The notes under the pieces are model-generated. The model made no database searches, was not told the DNA's origin, and worked only from the letters and a program-made list of their open reading frames with translations. This document shows, piece by piece, positions 24,101-32,712 of a stretch of 55,288 nucleotides of DNA. The stretch's first letter is position 1. The number at the start of each line of letters is the position of its first letter. This DNA is from Streptomyces sp. SolWspMP-5a-2 (lineage in GTDB: Bacteria > Actinomycetota > Actinomycetes > Streptomycetales > Streptomycetaceae), in NCBI RefSeq assembly GCF_900091845.1, contig NZ_FMCI01000085.1, positions 1 to 55,288 on the forward strand, read 5' to 3'. The translations under genes and the position numbers were made by a program.

Positions 24101-25578
24101 CTGACCCGGCGGGTGATGCCCTCGGAGTCGCAGCCCATCAGGGCGACGCAGTCCTGGCCCTGGTCCGGGCTGGTGTGCGGCAGCCAGTGCGCCCAGGTCC
24201 ATTCGGCGCCCGCGGCCCGGGTGGCGGAGAGGGAGACCACGGAGAGGTCGCGGGGCGAGTGCAGGACGGCGGCCTGGACGGTGAGCCAGCGGGCGGTGGC
24301 CAGGGCGCGGGCCCGGTCGCCCGCCACGCCGACGACGCCGAGCCGGGCGAAGGGGAGGGTGACCGGGACGTCCGGCAGGACGGGGGGCCGCGGGAGGTCG
24401 TCGTCGGTGAGGGTCCCGCCGCGCGCCGGGACGAGTTCGACGTCCGACTCCAGGCCGCCGGTGCCGATCCGCAGCAGCAGCGCGTCCGGGTCGGTGAGCC
24501 TGCGCTCCCACAGGCGGCGCCTGGGTCCGGTGGCGAAGAGCAGGACCTCGGCCGGGTCGGGGGCGTCGGCGCGGCGGGCCCGCTGCTCCTCCTTGCCGAG
24601 CGCGGCGAGCCGGACCTCGTGCTCGGCGAGGTCCTTGCGGTACTGCTTCAGGGAGGACTTGTCCTTCTTCTTGCCCTCGCGGTTCTCGCTGATCCACTGG
24701 CCCAGCATCATCAGCGGGCTCATCAGGCAGAACGCCAGCATGTAGAGCTGCCGGGTGAGGGCGTACATGCCGAGCCCGAAGAACAGCGGCATGACGGCCA
24801 TCAGGAGCTGGAACCTGGCCCGTTCGCCCTTGGCGGGCGGCACCGGGACCACGAGCCTGCGGCGGGGGCGGAGCGGGGACAGCCGGGGCGGCCGGTTGTA
24901 GGCGAGGCCGCCCTCGCTCATCGGGGAGAGGTGGGCGTCGGGTTCGCCGACCTCGTCGAGGACGAGGAGCGTGTCACCGGCGCGGACGACACCGCCGAGC
25001 GGCCAGGGCGTGCCGGGTGGCGCGGCCTCGTCGTCGAGGAGCACCTGCGCGCCGCCCTCGGCGGTCAGCCGCGCCTCGCCCCCGATGTCGATCGTGAGCC
25101 GCAGCGCGAGCGGCGGCAGCGCCGGGTCGGGGACGGGCAGGGTGCAGGTGGGGGCCGAGCCGACGGTCGTGGCGCCGACGCCGAGCCGGACCACCCGGCC
25201 CGCCGCGGGGCCGCCCGCGATGCGCAGTTCGTACCGTCCGACGGGTTCGCCCCGGCGCAGCAGCGGGCCTATGGAGTCGTCGACGGAGACCCGCGCGCCG
25301 TCGCGCAGGACGGTGGCGGCCGGGGCCAGGGGGTCGCAGTACTCGCCGTCCGCCCACAGCGACGGCGGCCGGGTCCCGGTGGCCTGCTCCGGCACGGGGG
25401 CCGGGCCGCGGCCCGGCAGCCGGACCACGTTCCCCGCGTCCCCCGTCCGTTCCACGGGGTGCCCGAGCGTCGCCCCGAGCGCCTCCGCGACGTCCCCCGC
25501 GGTGGCCGTGTCGTCCGTCGCGATCACGACGTCGTGCGGCTCACCGCCGTCCCGCACGACCGTGACCAGCAAGCGCAT
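21103..25578 (-). CDS. eccC: EccC/EssC-type T7SS FtsK/SpoIIIE ATPase
   Basis: This 1491 aa protein starts at ATG 25578, after GGGAGG. The N-terminus (about 1-190) looks like a ubiquitin-like plus degenerate FHA region. Two membrane helices lie at about 255-300 (MPLFFGLGMYALTRQLYMLA). Three FtsK/SpoIIIE ATPase domains follow. The first has an intact Walker A, GTTGAGKS, near residue 681, plus LVLVIDEFASL and LATQRP. The second, GGARSGRST near 1017, and the third, GPPRSGRSS near 1313, carry Arg instead of the P-loop Lys. This matches the family rule that only the first domain needs full activity. It is the only core secretion component visible in this island. Confidence 0.93.
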   Translation of the reverse strand: MRLLVTVVRDGGEPHDVVIATDDTATAGDVAEALGATLGHPVERTGDAGNVVRLPGRGPAPVPEQATGTRPPSLWADGEYCDPLAPAATVLRDGARVSVDDSIGPLLRRGEPVGRYELRIAGGPAAGRVVRLGVGATTVGSAPTCTLPVPDPALPPLALRLTIDIGGEARLTAEGGAQVLLDDEAAPPGTPWPLGGVVRAGDTLLVLDEVGEPDAHLSPMSEGGLAYNRPPRLSPLRPRRRLVVPVPPAKGERARFQLLMAVMPLFFGLGMYALTRQLYMLAFCLMSPLMMLGQWISENREGKKKDKSSLKQYRKDLAEHEVRLAALGKEEQRARRADAPDPAEVLLFATGPRRRLWERRLTDPDALLLRIGTGGLESDVELVPARGGTLTDDDLPRPPVLPDVPVTLPFARLGVVGVAGDRARALATARWLTVQAAVLHSPRDLSVVSLSATRAAGAEWTWAHWLPHTSPDQGQDCVALMGCDSEGITRRVSELLTELARRKAARTQQNAMGQLYPDPAVLLVLDGARLLRRVPGIPQLLTEGPQYGIVALCVDEDERLLPEECKAVVAWSPDAAHHVRVRGYGMEDAGDVLADQVTSEWCELLARSLAPVRDVSRDDADAALPASARLLNLLTLPDPTGADVERVWRAGGATTAAPIGVAADGPFVLDIRRDGPHALVAGTTGAGKSELLQTIIASLAVANRPDALNYVLIDYKGGSAFMDCARLPHTVGMVSDLDAHLTERALASLAAELHRRERILFDAAAKDIEDYDDTRRLRPELEPMPRLVLVIDEFASLVAELPDFIAGLVDIARRGRSLGVHLVLATQRPAGVVSADIRANTNLRIALRVTDASESQDVIDAPDAGAIAKSTPGRMYVRSGAQSLVGVQSARIGGRRPATGAGGPRATLLPLSWNAYSRPLPKREQADDDGTMVTDLAVLVDAVRDSAARMGFGEQRSPWLPPLPELVTLDDVAAHAAGPDAGRGDDVAPIPYGLVDLPARQSRSPLALDLVHGEHTLLLGGARSGRSTVLRTLAGSLAGATSPHDVHVYGVDCGSNALLPLMRLPHVGAVVSRDEPDRVRRLIDRLLAEIARRQRLLAMEGASSAAEQRASAAPEERLPWMVLLLDGWEGFASAFENYNYGQLLEAVQRIFREGSAVGLKVVMTADRSGLSGQVSSAFADRLVLRFADPNDYSTAGLQPREVPKNMPPGRALRITDTGVDETQISLLAPDPAGQAQVRALREIAEQARARHRRIPAGRRPLRVDALPTRVTAAEALALDPDFTVPSPLWALLAVGGDELRPVGVDLEENGPGFVIAGPPRSGRSSTLVTATESLLASGVPVVLVTPRRSPLRELEGRPGVLGVLNADSREDDLAELMGKAPDGSCVIVVDDAELLYDTSLDEALEEVVRKAADGGVGVLVAGSTDSLSGQYRGFAVEARKSRNGLLLTPQSPSDGELLGVRLPANSGGGAAGTGLFVTGGSFTPVQAVLHG

Positions 25579-25690
25579 GGTCGTCCTCCCGTCGGCCCCG
25601 TGGGCCGCATACGACACTTCGGCTAACGGAGACTAACGGTGCCGGGCTCGGGGCGGCGGCCCCGTCCCCCGCCCGGCGCCGCGGACCGGC

Positions 25691-26548
<858 letters not shown>

Positions 26549-26711
26549 CTAGACCCTATGGGGTAATCTCCAGGCCCCGGCCCCGGGGTCGACTCCGTCA
26601 ATCCACGCCCGGCCGTCAAACGTCCGGGTGACGTGATCTTGAGCTCTACCGCTCGCGGCTGCCCGCGTGCTAGGCTCGCCGCAAGTTGCAGTTTGGTTTC
26701 CCTTGCAGTAC

Positions 26712-26742
26712 AGAGCCTGCGGAGCATGTAACCGCGGGCTCT
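26712..26742 (+). promoter_or_regulatory. Hairpin in the cold-shock gene 5' leader
   Basis: AGAGCCTGCGG and CCGCGGGCTCT can pair over eleven bases with one G-U pair around a nine-base loop, about 92 bases before the cold-shock start codon. Cold-shock mRNAs often have long structured leaders that change with temperature. That role here is an inference. Confidence 0.4.
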
Positions 26743-26833
26743 AGTCGTTTTCAGAAGTATGCAGATGTGCGGCACTCGTTTTCACACTTGCAGGTTCTGG
26801 AGCAGGGCAACCCTTTGGGCCCAAGGAGGGCTT

Positions 26834-27037
26834 ATGGCTACCGGAACCGTGAAGTGGTTCAACGCCGAAAAGGGCTTTGGTTTCATCGCCCAGGAAGGCG
26901 GCGGCCCCGACGTCTTCGTTCACTACTCCGCGATCAACGCGAACGGCTTCCGTTCGCTGGAGGAGAACCAGCAGGTCTCCTTCGACGTCACCCAGGGCCC
27001 CAAGGGCCCGCAGGCGGAGAACGTCACCCCCGTCTGA
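26834..27037 (+). CDS. Cold-shock protein (CspA family)
   Basis: This 67 aa protein starts at ATG 26834, with AAGGAGGG upstream. It is a single cold-shock domain: [15 protein letters not shown] contains the RNP1 motif KGFGFI, and DVFVHYSAI holds RNP2. It ends with the usual NVTPV. Such proteins bind single-stranded RNA and DNA and act as RNA chaperones. The long untranslated leader with a hairpin and the strong terminator at 27100 indicate a one-gene transcript. Streptomyces carry several near-identical copies, so no specific symbol is given. Confidence 0.96.
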   Translation: MATGTVKWFNAEKGFGFIAQEGGGPDVFVHYSAINANGFRSLEENQQVSFDVTQGPKGPQAENVTPV

Positions 27038-27099
27038 GCCGTCTTGGCTTCCTGGCTCGATGAGCCTGATGCTTTGATCCGGATCTGAAGCAGTACCCA

Positions 27100-27132
27100 A
27101 GGAGCCCCGTGCCGCAAGGCGACGGGGCTCCT
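27100..27132 (+). terminator. Rho-independent terminator after the cold-shock gene
   Basis: AGGAGCCCCGT and ACGGGGCTCCT form a perfect eleven-base stem around the loop GCCGCAAGGCG, itself partly complementary. It lies 63 bases after the cold-shock stop. Confidence 0.85.
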
Positions 27133-27222
27133 GCCTTTCCCGGCACCCGCCCGCCCCTGCCGGCGGACCGCTTCCTCCTCACCGCCCCGCCGCTGTCGGT
27201 GGCCCGCGCTACCTTCGCGGCC

Positions 27223-27867
27223 ATGACCGACGCCGCGTTCCTCGACCCCACCCGTGCCTTCTACGACGCCGTCGCGGAGGAGTACGCCGCGATGTTCCAC
27301 GACGTCCTGGCCACCCGGCCGCTGGACCGTGCCGTGCTGCGCGGCTACGCCGAACTGGTCGGGCCGGGGGCGCCCGTCGCCGACCTCGGGTGCGGGCCGG
27401 GCCTGGTCACCGGGTACCTCGCCGGGCTCGGGCTCGACGTCCACGGGCTCGACCTGTCCGACGCGATGCTCGCCGTGGCCCGCCGGGAGAACCCGGGGCT
27501 CCGATTCGAGCGGGGGTCGATGCTGGAGCTGGCGCTGCCGGACGGCGCCCTGGCCGGTGCCGTCTCCTGGTACTCGTCCATCCACACCCCTGCGGAACGG
27601 CTGCCCGCGCTGTTCGCCGAGTTCCACCGGGTCCTCGCGCCGGGCGGGCTGCTGCTGATCGCCTTCCAGGTCGGCGACCTGCCCCGGCGTCACGACCGGC
27701 CCTTCGGCCACCCCGTCGCCCTGGACTTCCTGCGCCGCCGTCCCGACGACATGACCGCGCTGCTCACCGCCGCCGGGTTCCGCGCGGTCTCCCGCACGGT
27801 CCGGGAGGCCGAGGAGGAACGGGGCGAGACCACCCCGCACGCCGCCCTGATCCTGCGCAGGACCTGA
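27223..27867 (+). CDS. Class I SAM-dependent methyltransferase
   Basis: This 214 aa protein starts at ATG 27223. It has the SAM-binding motif I VADLGCGPGLVTGYLAGLG, then VHGLDLSDAML (motif II acidic residue), and LAPGGLLLIAFQVGD (motif III/post III). This is a complete Methyltransf_11/25-type Rossmann core without extra domains. The substrate cannot be told from sequence. It follows the cold-shock terminator and converges on the membrane protein gene at 27892, so it is probably expressed alone. Confidence 0.88.
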   Translation: MTDAAFLDPTRAFYDAVAEEYAAMFHDVLATRPLDRAVLRGYAELVGPGAPVADLGCGPGLVTGYLAGLGLDVHGLDLSDAMLAVARRENPGLRFERGSMLELALPDGALAGAVSWYSSIHTPAERLPALFAEFHRVLAPGGLLLIAFQVGDLPRRHDRPFGHPVALDFLRRRPDDMTALLTAAGFRAVSRTVREAEEERGETTPHAALILRRT

Positions 27868-27891
27868 CGGCGCGGGAGCCGGGCGCGGACC

Positions 27892-28260
27892 TCAGTCGGC
27901 GCGCGGGCCCTTCTCGTCGCCCTGGGGGTCGGTGACGTCCTTGGGCGGCTCGGTACCGCGTCGGCCGGTCCCGGTGTCGTCCCCCGGCTCCTTGTCCAGG
28001 GACTTCAGGAAGTCGGGGTTGTCGTCGGGCGCCACCCAGCGCTGCGGACCGCCCGCGCGCCCGCCCGCGCCGCCGGAGCGCTTCTTGCCCGCCATCAGCC
28101 AGACGATCGGGCCCACCAGCACCTCGCCGAAGAGCAGGATGATGATCACCCAGACCACCTTGGGCAGGCCGCGGACCTCCTCCTCCGGGGTGTTCAGGCA
28201 GTCGATGAAGGCATAGATCATCAACGCCAGGGCCAGCAGGAACGGCAGGTATCTCAGCAT
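27892..28260 (-). CDS. PLDc_N-type small membrane protein
   Basis: This 122 aa protein starts at ATG 28260. Two hydrophobic helices ([18 protein letters not shown] and [20 protein letters not shown]) flank a short loop with EEEVRGLPK, the pattern of the phospholipase D nuclease N-terminal (PLDc_N) domain. A long hydrophilic, Gly/Asp-rich C-terminal tail follows. No nuclease domain is attached. The function is unknown; similar stand-alone proteins are widespread in actinobacteria. It is divergent from the UbiD-type menaquinone gene, with 88 bases between the starts. Confidence 0.82.
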   Translation of the reverse strand: MLRYLPFLLALALMIYAFIDCLNTPEEEVRGLPKVVWVIIILLFGEVLVGPIVWLMAGKKRSGGAGGRAGGPQRWVAPDDNPDFLKSLDKEPGDDTGTGRRGTEPPKDVTDPQGDEKGPRAD

Positions 28261-28348
28261 GCGCGCACGCTCTCCCCGGGGTGACGGATACGGCCCGGGG
28301 CGGCCCCGGTGACCGGGCCAGGTTAGCCGGTGGCCGATACTGGGGCAC

Positions 28349-29800
28349 ATGGCTTACGACGATCTTCGCTCCCTGCTGCGGGCCCTGGAACGCGAGGGCG
28401 ACCTCAAGCGCGTGAAGGCCGAGGTCGACCCCTACCTGGAGGTCGGGGAGATCGTCGACCGGGTGCAGAAGGCGGGCGGACCCGCGCTGCTGTTCGAGAA
28501 CGTGAAGGGCTCCTCGATGCCCCTCGCGATGAACGTCTTCGGCACCGACCGACGGCTGCTGAAGTCGCTCGGCCTGAAGTCCTACGGCGACATCTCGGAG
28601 AAGATCGGCGGCCTGCTGCGGCCCGAGCTGCCGCACGGGTTCGTCGGGGTGCGCGAGGCGTTCGGGAAGCTCGGCGCGATGGCGCACGTCCCGCCGAAGA
28701 AGGTGAAGGACGCGCCCGTCCAGGAGTCCGTCATGACCGGCGACGACGTCGATCTCGACCGGCTCCCCGCGCTGTTCACCTGGCCGCAGGACGGCGGCTC
28801 CTTCTTCAACCTGGGCCTCACCCACACCAAGGACCCCGAGTCGGGCATCCGCAACCTCGGCCTCTACCGGCTCCAGCGCCACGACCGGCGCACCATCGGC
28901 ATGCACTGGCAGATCCACAAGGACAGCCGCAACCACTACCAGGTGGCCGCGCGCCGGGGCGAGCGGCTGCCGGTCGCGATCGCCTTCGGCTGCCCGCCCG
29001 CCGTCACCTACGCCTCCACCGCGCCGCTGCCCGGCGACATCGACGAGTACCTCTTCGCCGGGTTCGTCTCCGGACGCCGGATCGAGATGGTCGACTGCAA
29101 GACCGTGCCGCTCCAGGTGCCCGCGCAGGCCGAGGTCGTCCTCGAAGGGTGGCTGGAGCCCGGCGAGATGCTGCCCGAGGGGCCGTTCGGCGACCACACC
29201 GGCTTCTACACGCCGCAGGAGCCGTTCCCCGCACTGACCATCGACTGCGTGACCACGCGCAGGCGCCCGCTGCTCCAGTCCATCGTGGTCGGCAGGCCGC
29301 CGACCGAGGACGGGCCGCTGGGCCGGGCCACCGAGCGGTTCTTCCTGCCGCTGCTGAAGATCATCGTGCCGGACATCGTGGACTACCACCTGCCGGAGGC
29401 GGGCGGCTTCCACAACTGCGCGATCGTCTCGATCGACAAGAAGTACCCGAAGCACGCGCAGAAGGTCATGCACGCGATCTGGGGGGCGCACATGATGTCC
29501 CTCACCAAGCTGATCGTCGTCGTGGACTCCGACTGCGACGTCCACGACCTGCACGAGGTCGCCTGGCGCGCGCTCGGCAACACCGACTACGCCCGTGACC
29601 TGTCCGTCGTCGAAGGCCCCGTCGACCATCTGGACCACGCCTCCTACCAGCAGTTCTGGGGCGGCAAGGCGGGCATCGACGCCACGCGGAAGTGGCCCGA
29701 GGAGGGCTACGCACGGGACGGGGGATGGCCGGAGATGGTCCTCTCCGACGAGGAGACGGCGGCGAAGGTCGACCGCCGGTGGAAGGAGTACGGGCTGTGA
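28349..29800 (+). CDS. mqnL: UbiD-family menaquinone decarboxylase MqnL
   Basis: This 483 aa protein starts at ATG 28349. It is a UbiD-type decarboxylase that uses prenylated [23 protein letters not shown] at the N-terminus, then [29 protein letters not shown] (the conserved Glu/Asp-rich active-site area) and [13 protein letters not shown]. In the futalosine pathway this family acts late, removing the carboxylate of the dihydroxynaphthoate intermediate. It overlaps the prenyltransferase gene by four bases (GTGA). Its flavin cofactor supplier, a UbiX homologue, is encoded at 31405. The gene symbol follows usage for the Streptomyces pathway. Confidence 0.88.
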   Translation: MAYDDLRSLLRALEREGDLKRVKAEVDPYLEVGEIVDRVQKAGGPALLFENVKGSSMPLAMNVFGTDRRLLKSLGLKSYGDISEKIGGLLRPELPHGFVGVREAFGKLGAMAHVPPKKVKDAPVQESVMTGDDVDLDRLPALFTWPQDGGSFFNLGLTHTKDPESGIRNLGLYRLQRHDRRTIGMHWQIHKDSRNHYQVAARRGERLPVAIAFGCPPAVTYASTAPLPGDIDEYLFAGFVSGRRIEMVDCKTVPLQVPAQAEVVLEGWLEPGEMLPEGPFGDHTGFYTPQEPFPALTIDCVTTRRRPLLQSIVVGRPPTEDGPLGRATERFFLPLLKIIVPDIVDYHLPEAGGFHNCAIVSIDKKYPKHAQKVMHAIWGAHMMSLTKLIVVVDSDCDVHDLHEVAWRALGNTDYARDLSVVEGPVDHLDHASYQQFWGGKAGIDATRKWPEEGYARDGGWPEMVLSDEETAAKVDRRWKEYGL

Positions 29801-30699
29801 GCAGCGCGTCAGCGGCGATCCCGTCGCCGGGCCGGACCAGGGCGTTCCTGCGCCTGGTGATGATCGAGCACTCCGTCTTCGCGCTGCCCTTCGCGTACAT
29901 CGCCGCGCTCACCGCGATGTACGAGGTGGACCGCAGCGTCCACTGGACGCGGCTGCTGCTGGTCACCGTCTGCATGGTGGGGCTGCGCACGTTCGCGATG
30001 GCGGTCAACCGGATCATCGACCGGGAGATCGACGCCCGCAATCCGCGCACCGCCCAGCGCGAGCTGGTCACCGGCGCGATGTCGGTGCGGCACGCCTGGA
30101 CCGGCGCGCTGGTCGCGCTGGTGGTCTTCCTGGGGGCGGCGGCGCTGCTCAACCCGCTCTGCCTGGCGCTCGCGCCGGTCGCGGTGGTCCCGATGGTGGT
30201 CTACCCGTACGGCAAGCGGTTCACGGACTTCCCGCAGGCCATCCTGGGGATCGCGCAGGCCATGGGGCCGATCGGCGGCTGGCTGGCGATCACCGGCGAG
30301 TGGTCGTGGGACGCGGTGATCCTGGGGCTCGCCGTCGGCATCTGGATCGGCGGGTTCGACCTGATCTACGCCTGCCAGGACGTCGAGACGGACCGCGAGA
30401 TCGGCGTCAGGTCCGTCCCGGCCCGGTTCGGCATCCCGGCGGCGATCTGGGGCGCCCGCGGCTGCCACGCCGTCACCACCGCGCTGTTCGTCTGGTACGC
30501 GCTGGCCACCGGCGCCGGTGCCTTCTTCTGGCTCGGGCTGCTGATCGTCGCGGGCGCGTTCGTCTACGAGCACACCATCGTGCGCCCGCACGACCTGACC
30601 CGGCTGAACCGGGCGTTCTTCTCGACCAACGGGTTCATCGGGATCAGCCTGTTCGTCTGCGCGCTCGCCGACCTGCTGGTGCGCGGCCTGACCCTCTGA
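29797..30699 (+). CDS. mqnP: UbiA-like prenyltransferase MqnP (menaquinone)
   Basis: This 300 aa membrane enzyme starts at GTG 29797, overlapping the mqnL stop, with GGAAGGAG upstream. It has about eight hydrophobic helices. The first UbiA aspartate-rich motif is NRIIDREIDARNPRT, and the second is DLIYACQDVETDRE; both bind prenyl diphosphate through Mg2+. MqnP attaches the polyprenyl chain in the late futalosine pathway. Translational coupling with mqnL and the nearby mqnM and mqnE support this role over a heme or ubiquinone function. Confidence 0.9.
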   Translation: MSSASAAIPSPGRTRAFLRLVMIEHSVFALPFAYIAALTAMYEVDRSVHWTRLLLVTVCMVGLRTFAMAVNRIIDREIDARNPRTAQRELVTGAMSVRHAWTGALVALVVFLGAAALLNPLCLALAPVAVVPMVVYPYGKRFTDFPQAILGIAQAMGPIGGWLAITGEWSWDAVILGLAVGIWIGGFDLIYACQDVETDREIGVRSVPARFGIPAAIWGARGCHAVTTALFVWYALATGAGAFFWLGLLIVAGAFVYEHTIVRPHDLTRLNRAFFSTNGFIGISLFVCALADLLVRGLTL

Positions 30700-30708
30700 C
30701 CCGGGCGG

Positions 30709-31314
30709 CTACGCCGTCCGGGCGCCCGCCCGGACGGGACGGCCGTGGAAGACGAACGCGGCCGCCACGCCCGCCGCCAGGCCCAGCAGGTGCGCCTGCC
30801 AGCTGACGCCGCTCTGCGCCGGGGAGAGCCCGAGCAGGAACGAGCCGCCCCAGACCGCCGTGATCAGGACGGCGACGGCCAGCGGCAGCGGGCGGCGCAG
30901 CAGCAGCCCGGTGGCGACCAGGTAGCCGAAGAGGCCGAAGATCAGGCCCGAGGCGCCCGCCGTGTTGGTGCCGGACGGGGATATCAGCCAGACGCCGAGA
31001 CCGTCCGCGACGATCACGAACGCGGCGACCGCGAGGAACCTGCGCAGGGAGCCGAGCGCCGTCAGGAAGCCGAGGACCAGCAGCGGGACGGTGTTCGCGG
31101 CGAGGTGGCCGAAGCCGAAGTGGACGAAGGCCGCCGGGACCACGTCGAGCAGCTCGGCGGGGACGCGCGGGACGATGCCGAAGGTGTCGAGGGCGTGGCC
31201 GCTGAGCGCGTCGACGGCCTCCAGCAGCCACAGCAGCGCCACCCAGCCCGCCATCAGCAGGGCCGCGGCCCGCGCGCGGTCCGTTCTGGACCAGGTCGGC
31301 CCGGTCTCCCGCAT
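30709..31314 (-). CDS. Rhomboid family intramembrane serine protease
   Basis: This 201 aa protein has six or so hydrophobic helices. The catalytic Ser122 lies in NTAGASGLIFGLFG (GxSG) and His175 in SWQAHLLGLAAG. The early motif FVHFGFGHLAAN (residues 63-74) is the conserved rhomboid H-x4-H-x3-N region. All active-site elements are present, so it is probably an active protease that cuts single-pass membrane proteins. Its substrate is unknown. It converges on mqnP with a nine-base gap and is divergent from the UbiX gene. Confidence 0.9.
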   Translation of the reverse strand: MRETGPTWSRTDRARAAALLMAGWVALLWLLEAVDALSGHALDTFGIVPRVPAELLDVVPAAFVHFGFGHLAANTVPLLVLGFLTALGSLRRFLAVAAFVIVADGLGVWLISPSGTNTAGASGLIFGLFGYLVATGLLLRRPLPLAVAVLITAVWGGSFLLGLSPAQSGVSWQAHLLGLAAGVAAAFVFHGRPVRAGARTA

Positions 31315-31404
31315 GGCGCCCCCCGCTTCTCGTTCGTCCCCTCCGGGGAACGTACCGGCCCCTTGGCCGGTTCCCCTCCCCCGGTGCCGGATAGGCTCGG
31401 GGGT

Positions 31405-32097
31405 GTGAACCCGCTCAAGCCAGGAAACGCGCCGCGTACGCCTTGGATCGTAGGGGTGTCCGGGGCCTCCGGCACCCCATACGCCGCCGCCGTGCTGCGG
31501 GCGCTGCTCGACGCCGGTGAGGACGTCGACCTGGTGGTCAGCCGGGCGTCGCGGCTCACCCTGCTCGACGAGACCGGCCTGCCCTTCCGGGACGCGCACT
31601 GGCACGAGGACCTCGGGGAGTGGCTGTCCCTGGGCGCCGACGGCAAGCCGGGCTCGTTCGGGGTGGACCTGGCGCGGGTGCGGTACTGGAGCGCGGGCGA
31701 CCTGGCCGCCGGGCCGTCCTCGGGGTCGTACCCCGCGAAGGGGATGCTCGTCGTGCCGGCCTCCACCGCGTGCGTGGCGGGCGTCGCCCTCGGGCTCTCC
31801 AAGGACCTGCTCCAGCGGGCGGCGAGCGTCACCCTCAAGGAGCGCAGGCCGCTGGTGGTCGCCGTCCGGGAGACCCCGCTGGGCGGTCAGACGCTGCGGC
31901 ACCTGGTCACCCTGGACGACCTGGGCGCCGTCGTCGTGCCGGCCTCGCCCGCCTTCTACGCGGGCGCCACCCACATCCAGGACCTGGTGGACTTCGTCGC
32001 CGGGCGGGTGCTGGACGCGGCGGGGGTCGGGCACCGGCTGTACCGGCGCTGGAAGGGGGAGCTGGGCGGCGGGTCGGCGGACGCGGCCGAGCGGTGA
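31405..32097 (+). CDS. mqnM: UbiX-family flavin prenyltransferase MqnM
   Basis: This 230 aa protein starts at GTG 31405. It opens PWIVGVSGASGTPYAAAVLR, the FMN-binding loop of UbiX/Pad1, and has VVPASTACVAGVALGLSKDL and LVVAVRETPLGGQTLRHLV later. UbiX enzymes make prenylated FMN, the cofactor of UbiD decarboxylases such as MqnL here. An insertion of about 25 residues after the first third (WLSLGADGKPGSFG) is typical of the actinobacterial type. Whether it acts only as cofactor maker is not visible from sequence. It is transcribed toward the AsnC regulator and mqnE. Confidence 0.9.
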   Translation: MNPLKPGNAPRTPWIVGVSGASGTPYAAAVLRALLDAGEDVDLVVSRASRLTLLDETGLPFRDAHWHEDLGEWLSLGADGKPGSFGVDLARVRYWSAGDLAAGPSSGSYPAKGMLVVPASTACVAGVALGLSKDLLQRAASVTLKERRPLVVAVRETPLGGQTLRHLVTLDDLGAVVVPASPAFYAGATHIQDLVDFVAGRVLDAAGVGHRLYRRWKGELGGGSADAAER

Positions 32098-32218
32098 CCG
32101 CCCCGGCCGGGCGCCCCTCCCGCCCCGGTCCCCTCCCGCCCCCAGGCACCACCCGCAACACCCGCAGCACCTCTCGTCGTTTCGTTTCAAGGAATCTCCA
32201 GCGGAAGGCTTCGATCGC

Positions 32219-32674
32219 ATGGACGCGGTGGACAGGCAGCTCATCCAGGCCCTGAGAGAGAACGGACGGGCCTCGTACGCGGAGCTGGGGCGGCTGGTCG
32301 GCCTGTCGGGACCGAGCGTCACCGACCGCATCAACCGGCTGGAGGCGGCCGGGGTCATCACCGGCTACCGGGCCACCGTCGACGCGGCCTCGCTCGGGCT
32401 CGGGGTCATCGCCCTGATCGGCATCTCGCTCTCGGACGCGGCCGACCACGAGGACGTGGCGCGGAGGCTCAAGGACCTGCCGGAGATCGAGGACTGCTGG
32501 TTCATCGCCGGTGACGACTCCTTCATGCTCAAGGTGCGCTCCACCGACGTCGACGGTCTGGAGCGCACGATCAGGCGGCTGAGCGGCACCAGGGGCGTCT
32601 CGCGGACCCGTACCACGGTGGTGCTGTCCACCAAGTGGGAGAACCGGGTCGGCGAGCTGCCCGACGAGGTGTAG
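32219..32674 (+). CDS. Lrp/AsnC family transcriptional regulator
   Basis: This 151 aa protein starts at ATG 32219. The N-terminal helix-turn-helix reads LIQALRENGRASYAELGRLV and GLSGPSVTDRINRLEAAGVI. The C-terminal ligand-binding (RAM/AsnC) domain contains GDDSFMLKVRSTDVDGLERT. The length is typical. It lies between the UbiX gene and mqnE, 121 and 38 bases away, all on the same strand, so it might regulate menaquinone genes in response to a metabolite. That is an inference from position. Confidence 0.92.
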   Translation: MDAVDRQLIQALRENGRASYAELGRLVGLSGPSVTDRINRLEAAGVITGYRATVDAASLGLGVIALIGISLSDAADHEDVARRLKDLPEIEDCWFIAGDDSFMLKVRSTDVDGLERTIRRLSGTRGVSRTRTTVVLSTKWENRVGELPDEV

Positions 32675-32712
32675 GCGTACCGTTGGCCGCGTTGTCGTCG
32701 AAAGGTATGGGT

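Noticed and set aside
21826..25626. Very long plus-strand open frame opposite eccC
   Set aside because: It is antisense to a clear EccC gene with Walker motifs, and its translation is low-complexity Gly/Arg/Val sequence, the usual high-GC shadow effect.
26600..26700. Promoter hexamers for the cold-shock gene (TTGAGC with TAGGCT)
   Set aside because: The spacing is about 26 bases, too long for a standard sigma-70-type promoter.
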